Source: an uncultured Paracoccaceae bacterium | GTDB lineage: Bacteria > Pseudomonadota > Alphaproteobacteria > Rhodobacterales > Rhodobacteraceae | Direction: 5' to 3' | Assembly (NCBI GenBank): GCA_947500055.1 | Contig: CANMQO010000001.1 | Location: 186,001-250,000 of the forward strand | Length of the DNA stretch: 64,000 nt | Part shown: one piece after another, positions 8,019 to 16,562 of the stretch | Numbering within the stretch: position 1 is the stretch's first letter | How the letters are laid out: each line of letters begins with the position of its first letter | The notes under the pieces: generated by a model | What the model was told of the DNA's origin: nothing | Database searches by the model: none | The model's input: only the letters and a program-made list of their open reading frames with translations | Translations under genes and position numbers: made by a program

Positions 8019-8788
8019 TGATGCTTCGCTTCATACTTGCCGCCCTTCTTGGTATCTGGCCGCTTGGAATACAGGCGCAATCTCCGAATCAAAGCCTGGA
8101 GATCGACGTTCCTGCAATGATCGTCATCGGCAAGCCGCCGCCCGAAGAGCTTGTCATTGCAGTCCCCCCCCTCGTGGTCATCGGCAAGCCACCGCCCCGC
8201 GAACTGGTTGTATCGGTCCCTCCCCTCGTGATCATCGGCAAGCCGGAACCCAGACAAATGGCAATAGACGTGCCTGAGATGGTGATTCTGGGGCGGCCGG
8301 ATTGCGAAGACGAGCCCAGCGACGTCGAGTGCAACGAAGCGCAGAATCAGGATGTTATCGGGCTGGAAACCGGTATGACCCCCGAGACAGCGGATGTCGG
8401 CCCGGCCGAAACAGCGCCGCCCTGGCTTTGGTGCAACGGGGACTATTCCGCACATTTCAGTGCGGGTCTGGCGACCGCGCAAGGGGTTGCCGTGCCAGTT
8501 GGGCAGTTCAACACCGCCCCGTCATCGGTCGAAACCAAGGACTGCGGTGCCCGGATGACGGTCACCATTGGCGGGATGCCGGTCGACATGGCATTCGACG
8601 AAGAGAGCCAACTTTATTCCGGTGTGCTCAAGGGCATGGGCGATGGCGTGAACCGGCGGCTGATTCTGACATGTGACGAAGATTTTCAGATGCGCGGCCA
8701 ATTGGTGGCTCAGGACCCCGATTTGCAGATCGCACGCGCCGTCTGGCTGATCCGCAAAGGCGACCCTCAGGAGATGATATGCAACTGA
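8018..8788 (+). CDS. Exported protein with four tandem 18-residue VP-x-x-V-x-GKP repeats
   Basis: 256 residues, starting at one of two adjacent ATGs (8018 or 8021). A signal peptide (MLRFILAALLGIWPLGIQAQ) is followed by four tandem repeats at residues ~27-95, each built on VP-x-MVVIGKP-PPxE. They are followed by an acidic linker with CEDEPSDVEC. The C-terminal ~125 residues form a separate beta-rich domain (WLWCNGDYSAHFSAGLA, then DCGARMTVTIGGMPVDMAF, LILTCDED) with several cysteines. I infer a repeat stalk or binding surface carrying a globular domain. Coupled to its neighbours: one-base overlap upstream, ten-base overlap downstream. Family unknown. Confidence 0.68.
   Translation: MMLRFILAALLGIWPLGIQAQSPNQSLEIDVPAMIVIGKPPPEELVIAVPPLVVIGKPPPRELVVSVPPLVIIGKPEPRQMAIDVPEMVILGRPDCEDEPSDVECNEAQNQDVIGLETGMTPETADVGPAETAPPWLWCNGDYSAHFSAGLATAQGVAVPVGQFNTAPSSVETKDCGARMTVTIGGMPVDMAFDEESQLYSGVLKGMGDGVNRRLILTCDEDFQMRGQLVAQDPDLQIARAVWLIRKGDPQEMICN
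8096..8302 (+). repeat. Tandem 54-bp coding repeat, about four units
   Basis: Four consecutive units of 54 bases encode 18-residue repeats; the last unit is cut short after GRPD. Units two and three share long identical strings such as CTCGTGNTCATCGGCAAGCC, so the expansion looks recent or is kept homogeneous by recombination. Confidence 0.8.
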
Positions 8789-9495
8789 CCCCTACCCTCA
8801 GAAACTCCACGCTGATCCTTGCTCTCGGTCTTGGCGCCGCAGAGGTACAGGCTGACGAGGCGCGGCCGGTGTTTTCCGAACCTTACAGCGTTTCCGATGC
8901 GCGGGCCGCTTTTGCCGAAATCGATATGCGCTGGGATATGGCGGAGGCCGAACAGCAGGCACGTTTCATGGCGTTCAATGGCAAGATAGAGGACTTCGTC
9001 CGCAGTGATCCTATCCTGCAACAGGTAAGCTGGGATTATGATACCTGCATTAACCTGATCAGCCTGATCCCGCCTCCGCTGAAGGGCTGGGGTCTACGCA
9101 GTGAGGCGTCATTTGTTGAAATCCCGGTCTCGGATACCGGTGCGCAAGTTGAATATGTTCGATACGGTGCGGGACTAGGATCGGCGGATGAAGGCTTCTA
9201 TCCCAGCGAAGAGAGTGTATCAGTCGTATTGAGCAACTCGTCAGATATGGTGCAATTCTTTGATACGATGATGGCGCAGGAGATGCTGCGCGATGCCAGT
9301 TTCGATCAAGGTCCGTTCAACTATCCGCTTCTGAAACATTCGAACAAGACGCTTTTGGGCGATATAACCGTAGACGTGACGGCCACCAGACCAGAGGATG
9401 CCCAGCTGTATCTGCAAGAGATCATCGGTTGCGCCATCAAAAACGGTATGATTGCTGCAGGCGTTGATCCCGACGCTCTTCGTTCGCAACCTTGA
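8779..9495 (+). CDS. Exported protein, last gene of the exported-protein operon
   Basis: 238 residues. The start at 8779 lies inside the end of the preceding gene (ten-base overlap) with AGGAG just upstream. A signal-like segment (NSTLILALGLGAAEVQA) leads into a helical part (ARAAFAEIDMRWDMAEAEQQARFMAF), then a mixed alpha/beta part with SLIPPPLKGWGLRSEASFVEIPV. Two cysteines are visible (YDTCINL and IIGCAIK). No family recognised. It ends the six-gene run; nothing on the same strand follows for over 3 kb. Confidence 0.62.
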   Translation: MQLTPTLRNSTLILALGLGAAEVQADEARPVFSEPYSVSDARAAFAEIDMRWDMAEAEQQARFMAFNGKIEDFVRSDPILQQVSWDYDTCINLISLIPPPLKGWGLRSEASFVEIPVSDTGAQVEYVRYGAGLGSADEGFYPSEESVSVVLSNSSDMVQFFDTMMAQEMLRDASFDQGPFNYPLLKHSNKTLLGDITVDVTATRPEDAQLYLQEIIGCAIKNGMIAAGVDPDALRSQP

Positions 9496-9879
9496 GTTCA
9501 GGTCACGTAACGTGTGGGGCGGTTCGCTGCCAAGGCAGACATCTGGCCGGTTCCGTGCCGCGATGATCTACGCTGGTCGCGAAAGAAAGGCATCCTGAGA
9601 TTTGGATATCACGTTGGTTTGAATGACCGGTCTGGCGATATGGGCTGCAAGGCAGCAATGGTCGCGTCGCAAAAACGAGCGGACGCTGCGTCAGCAGTAG
9701 CCAAATGAGCAAAAGGCCGGTTTGGTCGGCGTCACCGACATTGCCCGAGAATGTTCTGAGGGGCAAACCGGGCAGGAACTGGTTATGTTGGGGCAATAAT
9801 CCGCGACGCCGCCAATTGATAGGGCGCAGAAAAGCCACCGCGCTGATTGGTATTTTGCGTCATTCCACAGTTGAACGAA
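9496..9879. other. Non-coding stretch between convergent genes
   Basis: About 380 bases with no supportable gene. Open frames of 64-111 codons exist on both strands but have no ribosome site, odd composition and no family resemblance. The stretch could be decayed coding DNA. Missing permease genes of the adjacent ABC system are not visible here even as fragments. Confidence 0.45.
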
Positions 9880-9907
9880 AAAGGGCCGCCACAGCGGGCG
9901 ACCCTTT
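9880..9907 (-). terminator. Rho-independent terminator of the ABC binding-protein gene
   Basis: Read on the minus strand, AAAGGGTCGCC pairs with GGCGGCCCTTT across a short loop, with one mismatch, and continues into a run of T. It lies about 20 bases past the stop of the binding-protein gene. Confidence 0.75.
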
Positions 9908-9927
9908 GATTGGCGTCTTGTGACGCT

Positions 9928-10650
9928 TTAGAACTGTTCGCCCACGCCCCATTCTGCGATCAATGCGTTCAGAGAGCCATCTTCCTTCATTGAAATGATT
10001 GCAGCGTTCAGCTTTTCGCGCAGTTCGCCATCGCTTTCGCGCACACCAAGACCGACACCGCCGCCGATCAGCTCTTCCTGATCAAGCAGCATGACATCGG
10101 CATCTGCTTCTGCAATTGGCGCAAGGAAGGATTTATCGGCCAGCACCGCGTCAACTTCTCCGGCCTTGACGGCGGCGACAGTCTCATCAGGTGTTGCGAA
10201 TTCAAGCAGTGTCGCGCCGGATTCGGCGATGAATGCCGCTTGAATTGTGCCCGTCTGTGCTGCAATCACCCCACCGGCGAGGTCAACATCCGCTGACGCC
10301 GCCAGGTATGCGGAGGGATCGGGCTGTGTGTAGGCTTCCGAGAAGTCGATGACTTCGTCACGCTCGGCGGTGATGGACATGCCAGCGATGATCACATCAT
10401 AGTTGCCCGAAACGAGGTTGGGAATAATGCTGTCCCATTCGTTGGTCACCCATTCGCAGGTCAGTTCAGCCCGGGCGCAAATCTCGTCCCCGACCTTGCG
10501 CTCAAAACCGTCAACTTCGCCCGCATCATTGATGAAGTTGTATGGAGGGTAGGCGCCTTCGGTGCCCAGACGGACAACAGAGTGGCCATCGGCCATTGCC
10601 ATGTTGCCCAGAAGGGCCAGAGCGGCAGTACTCAGGATCAGGTTATTCAT
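9928..10650 (-). CDS. Polar amino-acid ABC transporter, periplasmic binding protein
   Basis: 240 residues with a signal peptide (MNNLILSTAALALLGNMAMA). The mature protein begins VVRLGTEGAYPPYNFIND and contains GFERKVGDEICARAEL, the SGNYDVIIAGMSIT stretch and DFSEAYTQ, the standard pattern of type-2 periplasmic binding proteins for lysine/arginine/ornithine/histidine or glutamine. The C-terminus (KEDGSLNALIAEWGV) is also typical. The ATPase gene lies 27 bases upstream on the same strand. No permease gene follows; a terminator does. The substrate is not decided by sequence. Confidence 0.88.
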   Translation of the reverse strand: MNNLILSTAALALLGNMAMADGHSVVRLGTEGAYPPYNFINDAGEVDGFERKVGDEICARAELTCEWVTNEWDSIIPNLVSGNYDVIIAGMSITAERDEVIDFSEAYTQPDPSAYLAASADVDLAGGVIAAQTGTIQAAFIAESGATLLEFATPDETVAAVKAGEVDAVLADKSFLAPIAEADADVMLLDQEELIGGGVGLGVRESDGELREKLNAAIISMKEDGSLNALIAEWGVGEQF

Positions 10651-10677
10651 CAGGTTTTCTCCCAGTTTGATGATTTT

Positions 10678-11451
10678 TTAGGAAACCGTGGCGGATAGAA
10701 ACCCGCGCAGCCGGTCGGTTTTTGGATTTCCGAACAGGTCGGCAGGTGGGCCCTGCTCTTCGATCTTGCCCTGGTGCAGGAACACAACATGGTCACTGAC
10801 ATCCGCAGCAAGGCGCATATCGTGGGTTACGATAATCATGGTGCGCCCTTCGGCGACCAGATCCTTGATCACTTTGACAACTTCCTGTTCCAGTTCCGGA
10901 TCCAGCGCGCTGGTCGGTTCATCAAATAACAGTGCCTTTGGTTCCATGCAAAGGGCGCGGGCAATAGCGGCGCGTTGTTGCTGACCGCCCGATAGCTGGG
11001 CAGGGTAGGCATCGCATTTATCGCCGATCCCGACCTTGTCCAGATATTTGCGCGCGGCGACCTCGACCTCGGCCCGGTCACGTTTCAGAACGGTCACCGG
11101 GGCCTCCATCACGTTCTGCAAGATGGACATATGTGCCCACAGGTTGAACTGCTGGAACACCATCGACAGATTTGTACGAATACGGATCATCTGGGCGTGA
11201 TCGCCAGGGTGCCGGTTGGCGCCGTTCCCTTTCCAGATCACCGGTTCACCGCAAAACCTTACCTCGCCCTGCTGGCTGTCTTCCAGCAGGTTGGCACAGC
11301 GCAGAAGCGTCGATTTTCCGGACCCGGATGAACCGATCAAGGATACAACATGACCTGCAGGGGCCGTGATATCCACACCTTTGAGCACTTCAAGCGCACC
11401 GTAGGATTTATGCAGATCAGTGATTTCTATAACGGGGGCAGTGTTGGTCAC
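10678..11451 (-). CDS. Polar amino-acid ABC transporter, ATP-binding protein
   Basis: About 257 residues from a GTG at 11451; a TTG at 11532 would add 27 residues that look unlike the family, which usually begins close to the IEITDLHKSYG strand. Walker A is GSSGSGKST, the Q-loop FQQFNLW, the signature LSGGQQQR and Walker B LLFDEPTSALDPE. It resembles HisP/OccP/GlnQ ATPases, which energise two-permease amino-acid importers. It is co-transcribed with the binding protein, but the membrane components are missing from the locus and must be supplied from elsewhere if the system works. Confidence 0.88.
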   Translation of the reverse strand: MTNTAPVIEITDLHKSYGALEVLKGVDITAPAGHVVSLIGSSGSGKSTLLRCANLLEDSQQGEVRFCGEPVIWKGNGANRHPGDHAQMIRIRTNLSMVFQQFNLWAHMSILQNVMEAPVTVLKRDRAEVEVAARKYLDKVGIGDKCDAYPAQLSGGQQQRAAIARALCMEPKALLFDEPTSALDPELEQEVVKVIKDLVAEGRTMIIVTHDMRLAADVSDHVVFLHQGKIEEQGPPADLFGNPKTDRLRGFLSATVS

Positions 11452-11561
11452 GAGTGGCAGATTCTTTCCATTGCGTCGCGGAGTAGTGCCTATTTTTGCG
11501 GGTTTTGCAACGTGTTGCTTTTTTATGGCCAAACGTCAGGCCACTGGCGCAGTGAAATGGG

Positions 11562-12002
11562 TCAGACCCCTTTGGCAATCTGTAAGCGCGCCGTGTGGCT
11601 TTCCTGATCCGTGATGCCGAGCAGGGATACAACCATGCGCATCAGGCTGTCCTCTGCGTCATCCCGCGCCCCATCAGCCAGCACGATTGACCACATATCG
11701 CTCACCACAGATAGCCGGTCGTCGTGGCTCACCGCATCCTTGATCGCGCGGGTAAAGCGGACGGTGTCGGGCGCTTCTGCTTCCAGCGCCTCGCATTCGG
11801 CGCGCAGCTGCGCTGCTTGCGCTGCATCCATCGCGTAACGCGCCATCAATGCCTTGTCGATCTGCGCAATCTCGATCCGGGCATAATCGCCGTCGGATCG
11901 GGCAAGGCGGACCATCAAGGCGCCAAGGGCCAGCCTTGCATCCGGATCAGGGAGTTTTTGAGGTTCGGGGGCGGTCAGACGCCGAAGGAGATCTGCAAAC
12001 AT
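11562..12002 (-). CDS. TerB-family protein
   Basis: 146 residues, all-helical, with ALGALMVRLARSDGDYARIEIAQIDK, the acidic helix pattern of the TerB (tellurite resistance) domain, followed by a second similar half (VVSDMWSIVLADGARDDAEDSLMRMVVSLLG). TerB domains bind divalent metal through such acidic residues; cellular roles of stand-alone copies in alphaproteobacteria are unclear. It starts five bases after the rlmJ stop and is probably in that operon. Confidence 0.78.
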   Translation of the reverse strand: MFADLLRRLTAPEPQKLPDPDARLALGALMVRLARSDGDYARIEIAQIDKALMARYAMDAAQAAQLRAECEALEAEAPDTVRFTRAIKDAVSHDDRLSVVSDMWSIVLADGARDDAEDSLMRMVVSLLGITDQESHTARLQIAKGV

Positions 12003-12007
12003 GCGCC

Positions 12008-12799
12008 CTACATAAGCCCCTGAGCGGCATTGTGAAAGAGCGCGGTCAGACGTGCGGCTTCATTTTCAAACCCATAAGGCGGATGCACGATGAACATGCC
12101 TGATCCGATCATCCGGTGCCCGGGACGAGCAGGTGGAAAGCGGACCTCGTGCACTGTGCTGTCAGGGATCGCTGCTCGCAGCGCCTTGATCATCGGGTGA
12201 TGTGGTTCCTCCGTCAGTATCGGGTACCACAGCATCAAGAGGCCGACGCTCCATTTGCGGTGCAGCTTGGCCATGGTGTCGGGGACGGTCTGATAGTCCG
12301 ATTTCACCTCATAGGAGGGATCAATCAGTAACAGCCCCCGGCGCGGATCGGGCGGGCAGAGCGACTGGGCCATCTCCCACCCGTCCTTTTGCCTGCATAT
12401 GCTGCCATATGGCGCCATGTTTGACTGCAGGGCCGCAAATTCCTGGGGATGTAACTCGGACAGGTGGATGTCATCCATTGGGCGCAACAATTCGGCGGCG
12501 ACCAGCGGTGAGCCGGGATAGAATTGCTCCCCGTGCCGGGCGCGAATACGGGCCAGGACCTGCGCATAGGGATGTTCAGGGGCAAACCAATCACCTGCTA
12601 TCGTGATGCCCCGGGCGGCCTCGCCTGTCTTGCGGGCGGCGTCATCCGTCAGGTCATAAAGGCCGCGCCCGGCATGGGTTTCGATATAGGACAAAGGCTT
12701 ATCCTTGGCCGTCATATAGGCCAGTACCCACGCCAAGATGCTGTGCTTATGCACATCCGCCAGATTTCCGGCGTGGTAGCTGTGCTGGTATGACAGCAT
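12008..12799 (-). CDS. rlmJ: 23S rRNA (adenine(2030)-N6)-methyltransferase
   Basis: 263 residues. The start at 12799 (MLSYQHSYHAGNLADVHKH) is the family's invariant N-terminus and has AAGGA seven bases upstream; the longer open frame to 13318 is a shadow of the divergent outer-membrane gene. THAGRGLYDL forms the SAM-binding region, and LLIDPSYE is the catalytic DPPY-like motif with Ser in place of the second Pro. RlmJ methylates A2030 of 23S rRNA. Followed five bases later by the TerB-like gene. Confidence 0.88.
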   Translation of the reverse strand: MLSYQHSYHAGNLADVHKHSILAWVLAYMTAKDKPLSYIETHAGRGLYDLTDDAARKTGEAARGITIAGDWFAPEHPYAQVLARIRARHGEQFYPGSPLVAAELLRPMDDIHLSELHPQEFAALQSNMAPYGSICRQKDGWEMAQSLCPPDPRRGLLLIDPSYEVKSDYQTVPDTMAKLHRKWSVGLLMLWYPILTEEPHHPMIKALRAAIPDSTVHEVRFPPARPGHRMIGSGMFIVHPPYGFENEAARLTALFHNAAQGLM

Positions 12800-12925
12800 T
12801 GGGGTGTCCTTCGATTGCGTTCGCTGGCCCGGGGTAACGATAAAGCGATGACAGGCCAAGAGCCTTGTTGTTGGGGGGCAATAGGCTATCGTTACGGGGG
12901 AACACTGCGGGAATGGAAACCACCT

Positions 12926-13675
12926 ATGACCTTGCGGATGATCAGCTTGATTGCTGCAATTATGGCGACATCGCCAGCCTTTGCGCAGGATACTGATGAT
13001 GGGATCACATTCCGGCTTGGCATTGGTCCCAAGGTCTCGCCGGAGTATTTTGGTGCAGAAGACCCTACGGTTACGCCTATCGGGAAATTCAGATTGGAGC
13101 GTTTGCAACTGGGTGGGCAGAGCTTTGGTGGTGAAAACAGCACCGGATTGGGATTCGGCGGATCGGTTGGGTTTGTCCGGGGGCGGAGTTCGGATGACTA
13201 TTCCGAATTGGAAGGCCTTGAGGATATCGACCCGTCGCTGGAGCTTGGTGGCGGGCTGCGGTTTCGCCAACCATCCTATGATCTGTTCGCCAATCTGCGT
13301 TATGGGGTGATCGGGCACGAAACATTGATGGGTGAGATCGGCGGGGATGTCATCTATCGGCCAACCGAACAGCTGACATTACGGGCCGGGCCGCGGCTTA
13401 TCTGGGGCAGCGATGACTATGCGCAGACCTATTTTGGGGTCAGTGCTTCGGAAAGTGCTGCCAGCGGGTTTGACGCCTTTGACGCAAGCGGCGGCATTCT
13501 GCGACAAGGGGTCAAGGCAGAGGCCACTTATCAGTTCAATGATGATTGGGGGCTGATCGGCACCATTCGCTATGACCAGCTGCGCGACGATGCAGCGGAC
13601 AGCCCGATTACCCAATCCGAAGATCAGCTGTCAGGTAGCATTGTGCTTACCCGTAAAGTGACTTTTGGTTTCTGA
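12926..13675 (+). CDS. MipA/OmpV-family outer-membrane protein
   Basis: 249 residues. Start MTLRMISLIAAIMATSPAFA gives a clear signal peptide. The mature part starts ITFRLGIGPKVSPEYFGAED, the hallmark of MipA/OmpV proteins, and shows alternating beta-strands with the terminal strand ending in KVTFGF, so a C-terminal Phe as in outer-membrane beta-barrels. MipA interacts with murein synthesis proteins in E. coli; in most alphaproteobacteria the role is unknown. Divergent from rlmJ, convergent with pyrG across a palindrome array. Confidence 0.82.
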   Translation: MTLRMISLIAAIMATSPAFAQDTDDGITFRLGIGPKVSPEYFGAEDPTVTPIGKFRLERLQLGGQSFGGENSTGLGFGGSVGFVRGRSSDDYSELEGLEDIDPSLELGGGLRFRQPSYDLFANLRYGVIGHETLMGEIGGDVIYRPTEQLTLRAGPRLIWGSDDYAQTYFGVSASESAASGFDAFDASGGILRQGVKAEATYQFNDDWGLIGTIRYDQLRDDAADSPITQSEDQLSGSIVLTRKVTFGF

Positions 13676-13697
13676 ACATTTCGGTGTTGGCTGGAAC

Positions 13698-13767
13698 CCA
13701 GACTTTTTCAAAAAGTCTGGGGAAAATCTTGACCAAGATTTTGTCCAATTCCTTTGAAAGGAATTGG
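13698..13767. terminator. Array of three perfect palindromes, probable bidirectional terminator
   Basis: Three consecutive perfect inverted repeats lie within 70 bases. At 13698-13720 the arm CCAGACTTTTT pairs with its complement around one C. At 13723-13742 the arm AAAATCTTG pairs around AC. At 13745-13767 the arm CCAATTCCTTT pairs around one G. They are two bases apart and lie between the convergent mipA-like and pyrG genes. Confidence 0.78.
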
Positions 13768-13787
13768 TACGCTTTGTCGGCCAGTTG

Positions 13788-15431
13788 CTAGACCAACCGC
13801 GATGTGTCCACCGCTGCCCGCACGAAATCAGCAAATAGCGGGTGCGGCGCAAAAGGTTTTGATTTCAGTTCCGGATGGAACTGCACCCCGATAAACCACG
13901 GGTGATCTTTCCATTCCACGATTTCGGGCAGTTTGCCATCGGGCGACATTCCTGAGAAACGCAGTCCCGCTTTTTCAAGGGTTTCACGGTATTTTACATC
14001 AACTTCGTAGCGGTGGCGGTGGCGTTCGTCGATGGCCGTATTGCCATAAACCTCAGCCACTTTGGACCCTTCGGTCAATGTGGCGTTATAGGCCCCAAGA
14101 CGCATGGTGCCACCTTTGTCATCATCGGCCTTGCGGGCCACCTTGTGATTGCCCTGCACCCATTCCTTCAGATGATAAACCACCGGTTCAAAGCGCTTCT
14201 TGCCGGCTTCATGGTCAAATTCCTCTGACCCGGCCTTGTCCAGGCCAGCCACATTGCGCGCGGCCTCGATCACGGCCATCTGCATGCCCAAACAGATCCC
14301 CAGATAGGGGATCTTCTTTTCGCGGGCGAATTGGGCAGCCTTGATCTTGCCTTCGGTCCCGCGTTCGCCAAAGCCGCCGGGCACCAGGATCGCATGATAG
14401 CCTTCCAGATAGGGGGCGGCATCTTCGCGATCGAAAAGCTCGGCATCGACCCATTCGATCTTGACCTTCACCCGGTTGGCCATGCCGCCATGGGTCAGTG
14501 CTTCGGCAATGGATTTATAGGCGTCCTCGAGCTGGGTATATTTGCCGACGATGGCGATTTTCACTTTGCCTTCCGGGTTGTGGATGCGGTCATAAACATC
14601 GTGCCAGACATCCAGCTTCGGGGCAGGGGCTGGCGAGATATCAAACGCATCGAGCACCGCCTGATCCAACCCCTGTTCGTGATAGGCCAGCGGCGCCTCG
14701 TAGATCGATTTCAGATCATAGGCGGCCACGACGCATTCCTTGCGCACGTTGCAGAATAGCGCAATTTTTTCGCGTTCTTTTTCTGGGATCGGTTGTTCAG
14801 AGCGGCAGACCAGCACATCCGGGGCAATCCCGATGGATTGCAATTCCTTGACAGAGTGTTGGGTAGGCTTGGTCTTTAACTCACCCGAGGCGGCCAGATA
14901 GGGCAGTAGCGTCAGATGCATGAAAATGCACTGACCGCGCGGCTTGTCGTGGCTGAACTGGCGGATCGCCTCAAAGAACGGCAGGCCTTCGATATCACCC
15001 ACGGTCCCGCCGATTTCGCAAAGCATGAAGTCAACTTCATCTTCGCCGATACTGATGAATTCCTTGATCTCGTTGGTGACATGGGGGACGACCTGGATGG
15101 TTTTGCCCAGGTAATCGCCGCGCCGTTCTTTTTCGAGCACGTTGGAATAGATGCGCCCGGAGCTGACAGAATCCGTCTTGCGGGCGGGGACCCCGGTGAA
15201 ACGCTCATAATGACCAAGGTCCAGATCGGTTTCGGCACCATCGTCAGTGACGAACACTTCGCCATGTTCGAAAGGTGACATCGTGCCGGGATCAACGTTC
15301 AGATACGGGTCCAGCTTGCGCAGCCGCACCGAGAAACCGCGCGCCTGCAAAAGTGATCCCAGGGCCGCTGATGCCAGCCCCTTGCCAAGGGAGGACACAA
15401 CGCCGCCGGTAATGAAAATGAAACGCGCCAT
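13788..15431 (-). CDS. pyrG: CTP synthase
   Basis: 547 residues from [18 protein letters not shown] (15431); nine upstream codons in the open frame are not conserved. The N-terminal synthetase domain has the [13 protein letters not shown]-binding loop, and the C-terminal class I glutamine amidotransferase domain has YLGICLGMQ with its nucleophile Cys and a late His-x-Glu in [12 protein letters not shown]. It converts UTP to CTP using glutamine. Length matches the family. It lies downstream of secG on the same strand, a frequent alphaproteobacterial arrangement. Confidence 0.97.
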   Translation of the reverse strand: MARFIFITGGVVSSLGKGLASAALGSLLQARGFSVRLRKLDPYLNVDPGTMSPFEHGEVFVTDDGAETDLDLGHYERFTGVPARKTDSVSSGRIYSNVLEKERRGDYLGKTIQVVPHVTNEIKEFISIGEDEVDFMLCEIGGTVGDIEGLPFFEAIRQFSHDKPRGQCIFMHLTLLPYLAASGELKTKPTQHSVKELQSIGIAPDVLVCRSEQPIPEKEREKIALFCNVRKECVVAAYDLKSIYEAPLAYHEQGLDQAVLDAFDISPAPAPKLDVWHDVYDRIHNPEGKVKIAIVGKYTQLEDAYKSIAEALTHGGMANRVKVKIEWVDAELFDREDAAPYLEGYHAILVPGGFGERGTEGKIKAAQFAREKKIPYLGICLGMQMAVIEAARNVAGLDKAGSEEFDHEAGKKRFEPVVYHLKEWVQGNHKVARKADDDKGGTMRLGAYNATLTEGSKVAEVYGNTAIDERHRHRYEVDVKYRETLEKAGLRFSGMSPDGKLPEIVEWKDHPWFIGVQFHPELKSKPFAPHPLFADFVRAAVDTSRLV

Positions 15432-15589
15432 CGGCTGGGAACCCCCGTGAAAAATCAAAAATATGTGGGAAAGCGAACGTGGAAATTCGCATCATCACGG
15501 GATTTGACTATTACCGGATTCGGGTGAAAAGCGCAACCGGTGACGCAACATCATGTTGCCGAACGTAACCGATCGGCAACCACTTGTGG

Positions 15590-15949
15590 TTAATCGCCAG
15601 ATGGAACAAGCGGGGCGTCATCTGCTGTTGGTGGCAACAGGCTATCGCCCAGATCAGGTGCATTCGCATCATCTGCGCCCTGTTCGATCCCCAAACGATC
15701 CACGACCGACCCGGTTGCAGATTTATCTGCCGCAATCAGGGTTAACGCGATTGAGGTGCAGATAAACGCAACCGCCAGCATCCAGGTGAATTTCGCAACC
15801 GCACTTGCGGGGGGGCGTCCCCCAGACATGCCCGCGCCACCGCCTCCGCCGCCCATGCCCAGACCGCCACCTTCGGACCGCTGCAGCAGCACGGTGCCGA
15901 TCAGGCTGAGTGCCAGGATCAGATGGACGATAAGGATGACGTTTTCCAT
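15590..15949 (-). CDS. secG: Preprotein translocase subunit SecG
   Basis: 119 residues. Two membrane helices (VILIVHLILALSLIGTVLL and FTWMLAVAFICTSIALTLI) flank a loop with LQRSEGGGLGMGGGGGG, the classic SecG glycine-rich cytoplasmic loop. The C-terminal tail (about 45 residues, acidic and Pro-rich) is longer than in E. coli but common in alphaproteobacteria. SecG is the small accessory subunit of the SecYEG protein-export channel. pyrG follows 158 bases downstream. Confidence 0.95.
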   Translation of the reverse strand: MENVILIVHLILALSLIGTVLLQRSEGGGLGMGGGGGGAGMSGGRPPASAVAKFTWMLAVAFICTSIALTLIAADKSATGSVVDRLGIEQGADDANAPDLGDSLLPPTADDAPLVPSGD

Positions 15950-16026
15950 GTCGGGCCTTTCAGGGCGTTCGCGAACAAGCGGTATCTAAAAGCTGCAGAC
16001 CGGTCCCGCAACCCCCGAAAAGCCCC

Positions 16027-16422
16027 TTATTCGTCGACGTCATCCATATCTGCCTGCCCTGACAGCCTGCGACGCACGATTGACCACGACAAGCCAATCG
16101 CCAGAACCAGCGAGAGCGTGACAATCGCGATCCAGGTATTCACGGTTGGATCGTCCAGATTGATCATTCCCTGATCGAACAGAACCCAGATCAGCGTCCC
16201 CACGATGGCGAGGATCAGCAGCATCCCAAAAACCCCAATCGATCGCAATGTGGCCCGCAGGTAGATAATGTATCCAACAAACAGGATCAGACCAAAAAGG
16301 ACCGTCAGTGAAAGACTGGTCTCATAGTTTGCCATGCTCCAACGGGTGAAATTCCAATCTGTCGGATTATAGGTTGCTGCCAACAGGACAAAGGCAAAGA
16401 TCCAGCGGATAACGAAACCCAT
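16027..16422 (-). CDS. DUF6524-like inner-membrane protein
   Basis: 131 residues from the ATG at 16422; the open frame upstream of this is a shadow of the purA leader. Four hydrophobic segments are visible: GFVIRWIFAFVLLAATY, LSLTVLFGLILFVGYII, GVFGMLLILAIVGTLIW and TWIAIVTLSLVLAIGLSW. A conserved N-terminal NPTDWNFTRW lies between helices one and two. The C-terminus is acidic. I place it in the small uncharacterised family usually named DUF6524, with moderate certainty. It is divergent from purA. Confidence 0.68.
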   Translation of the reverse strand: MGFVIRWIFAFVLLAATYNPTDWNFTRWSMANYETSLSLTVLFGLILFVGYIIYLRATLRSIGVFGMLLILAIVGTLIWVLFDQGMINLDDPTVNTWIAIVTLSLVLAIGLSWSIVRRRLSGQADMDDVDE

Positions 16423-16562
16423 GACATTTCTCACTTCTTTTGTTCGGGGCGGACAATGGCGGGACTGTTTGGACCTGTCCAGCCCGGGGCCGCGAATTTT
16501 GCGGTTTCCCACCCAAGCAGGCGGCGCTATACGGCTCGTCGGAGATCGAAAGGACAGATCAT

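Noticed and set aside
8096-8302. CRISPR-like array
   Set aside because: The periodicity is in frame at 54 bases without spacers and encodes protein repeats.
9503-9838. 111-codon minus-strand open frame in a gene-free gap
   Set aside because: No start context, unusual composition and no recognisable domain.
12008-13318. 436-codon version of rlmJ
   Set aside because: The extra N-terminal part lies antisense to the MipA-like gene; the invariant family start MLSYQHSYHAGN is at 12799.
15432-15589. Possible tRNA between secG and pyrG, a common place for one
   Set aside because: Neither strand shows a T-loop (GTTCGANTC) or a paired acceptor stem.
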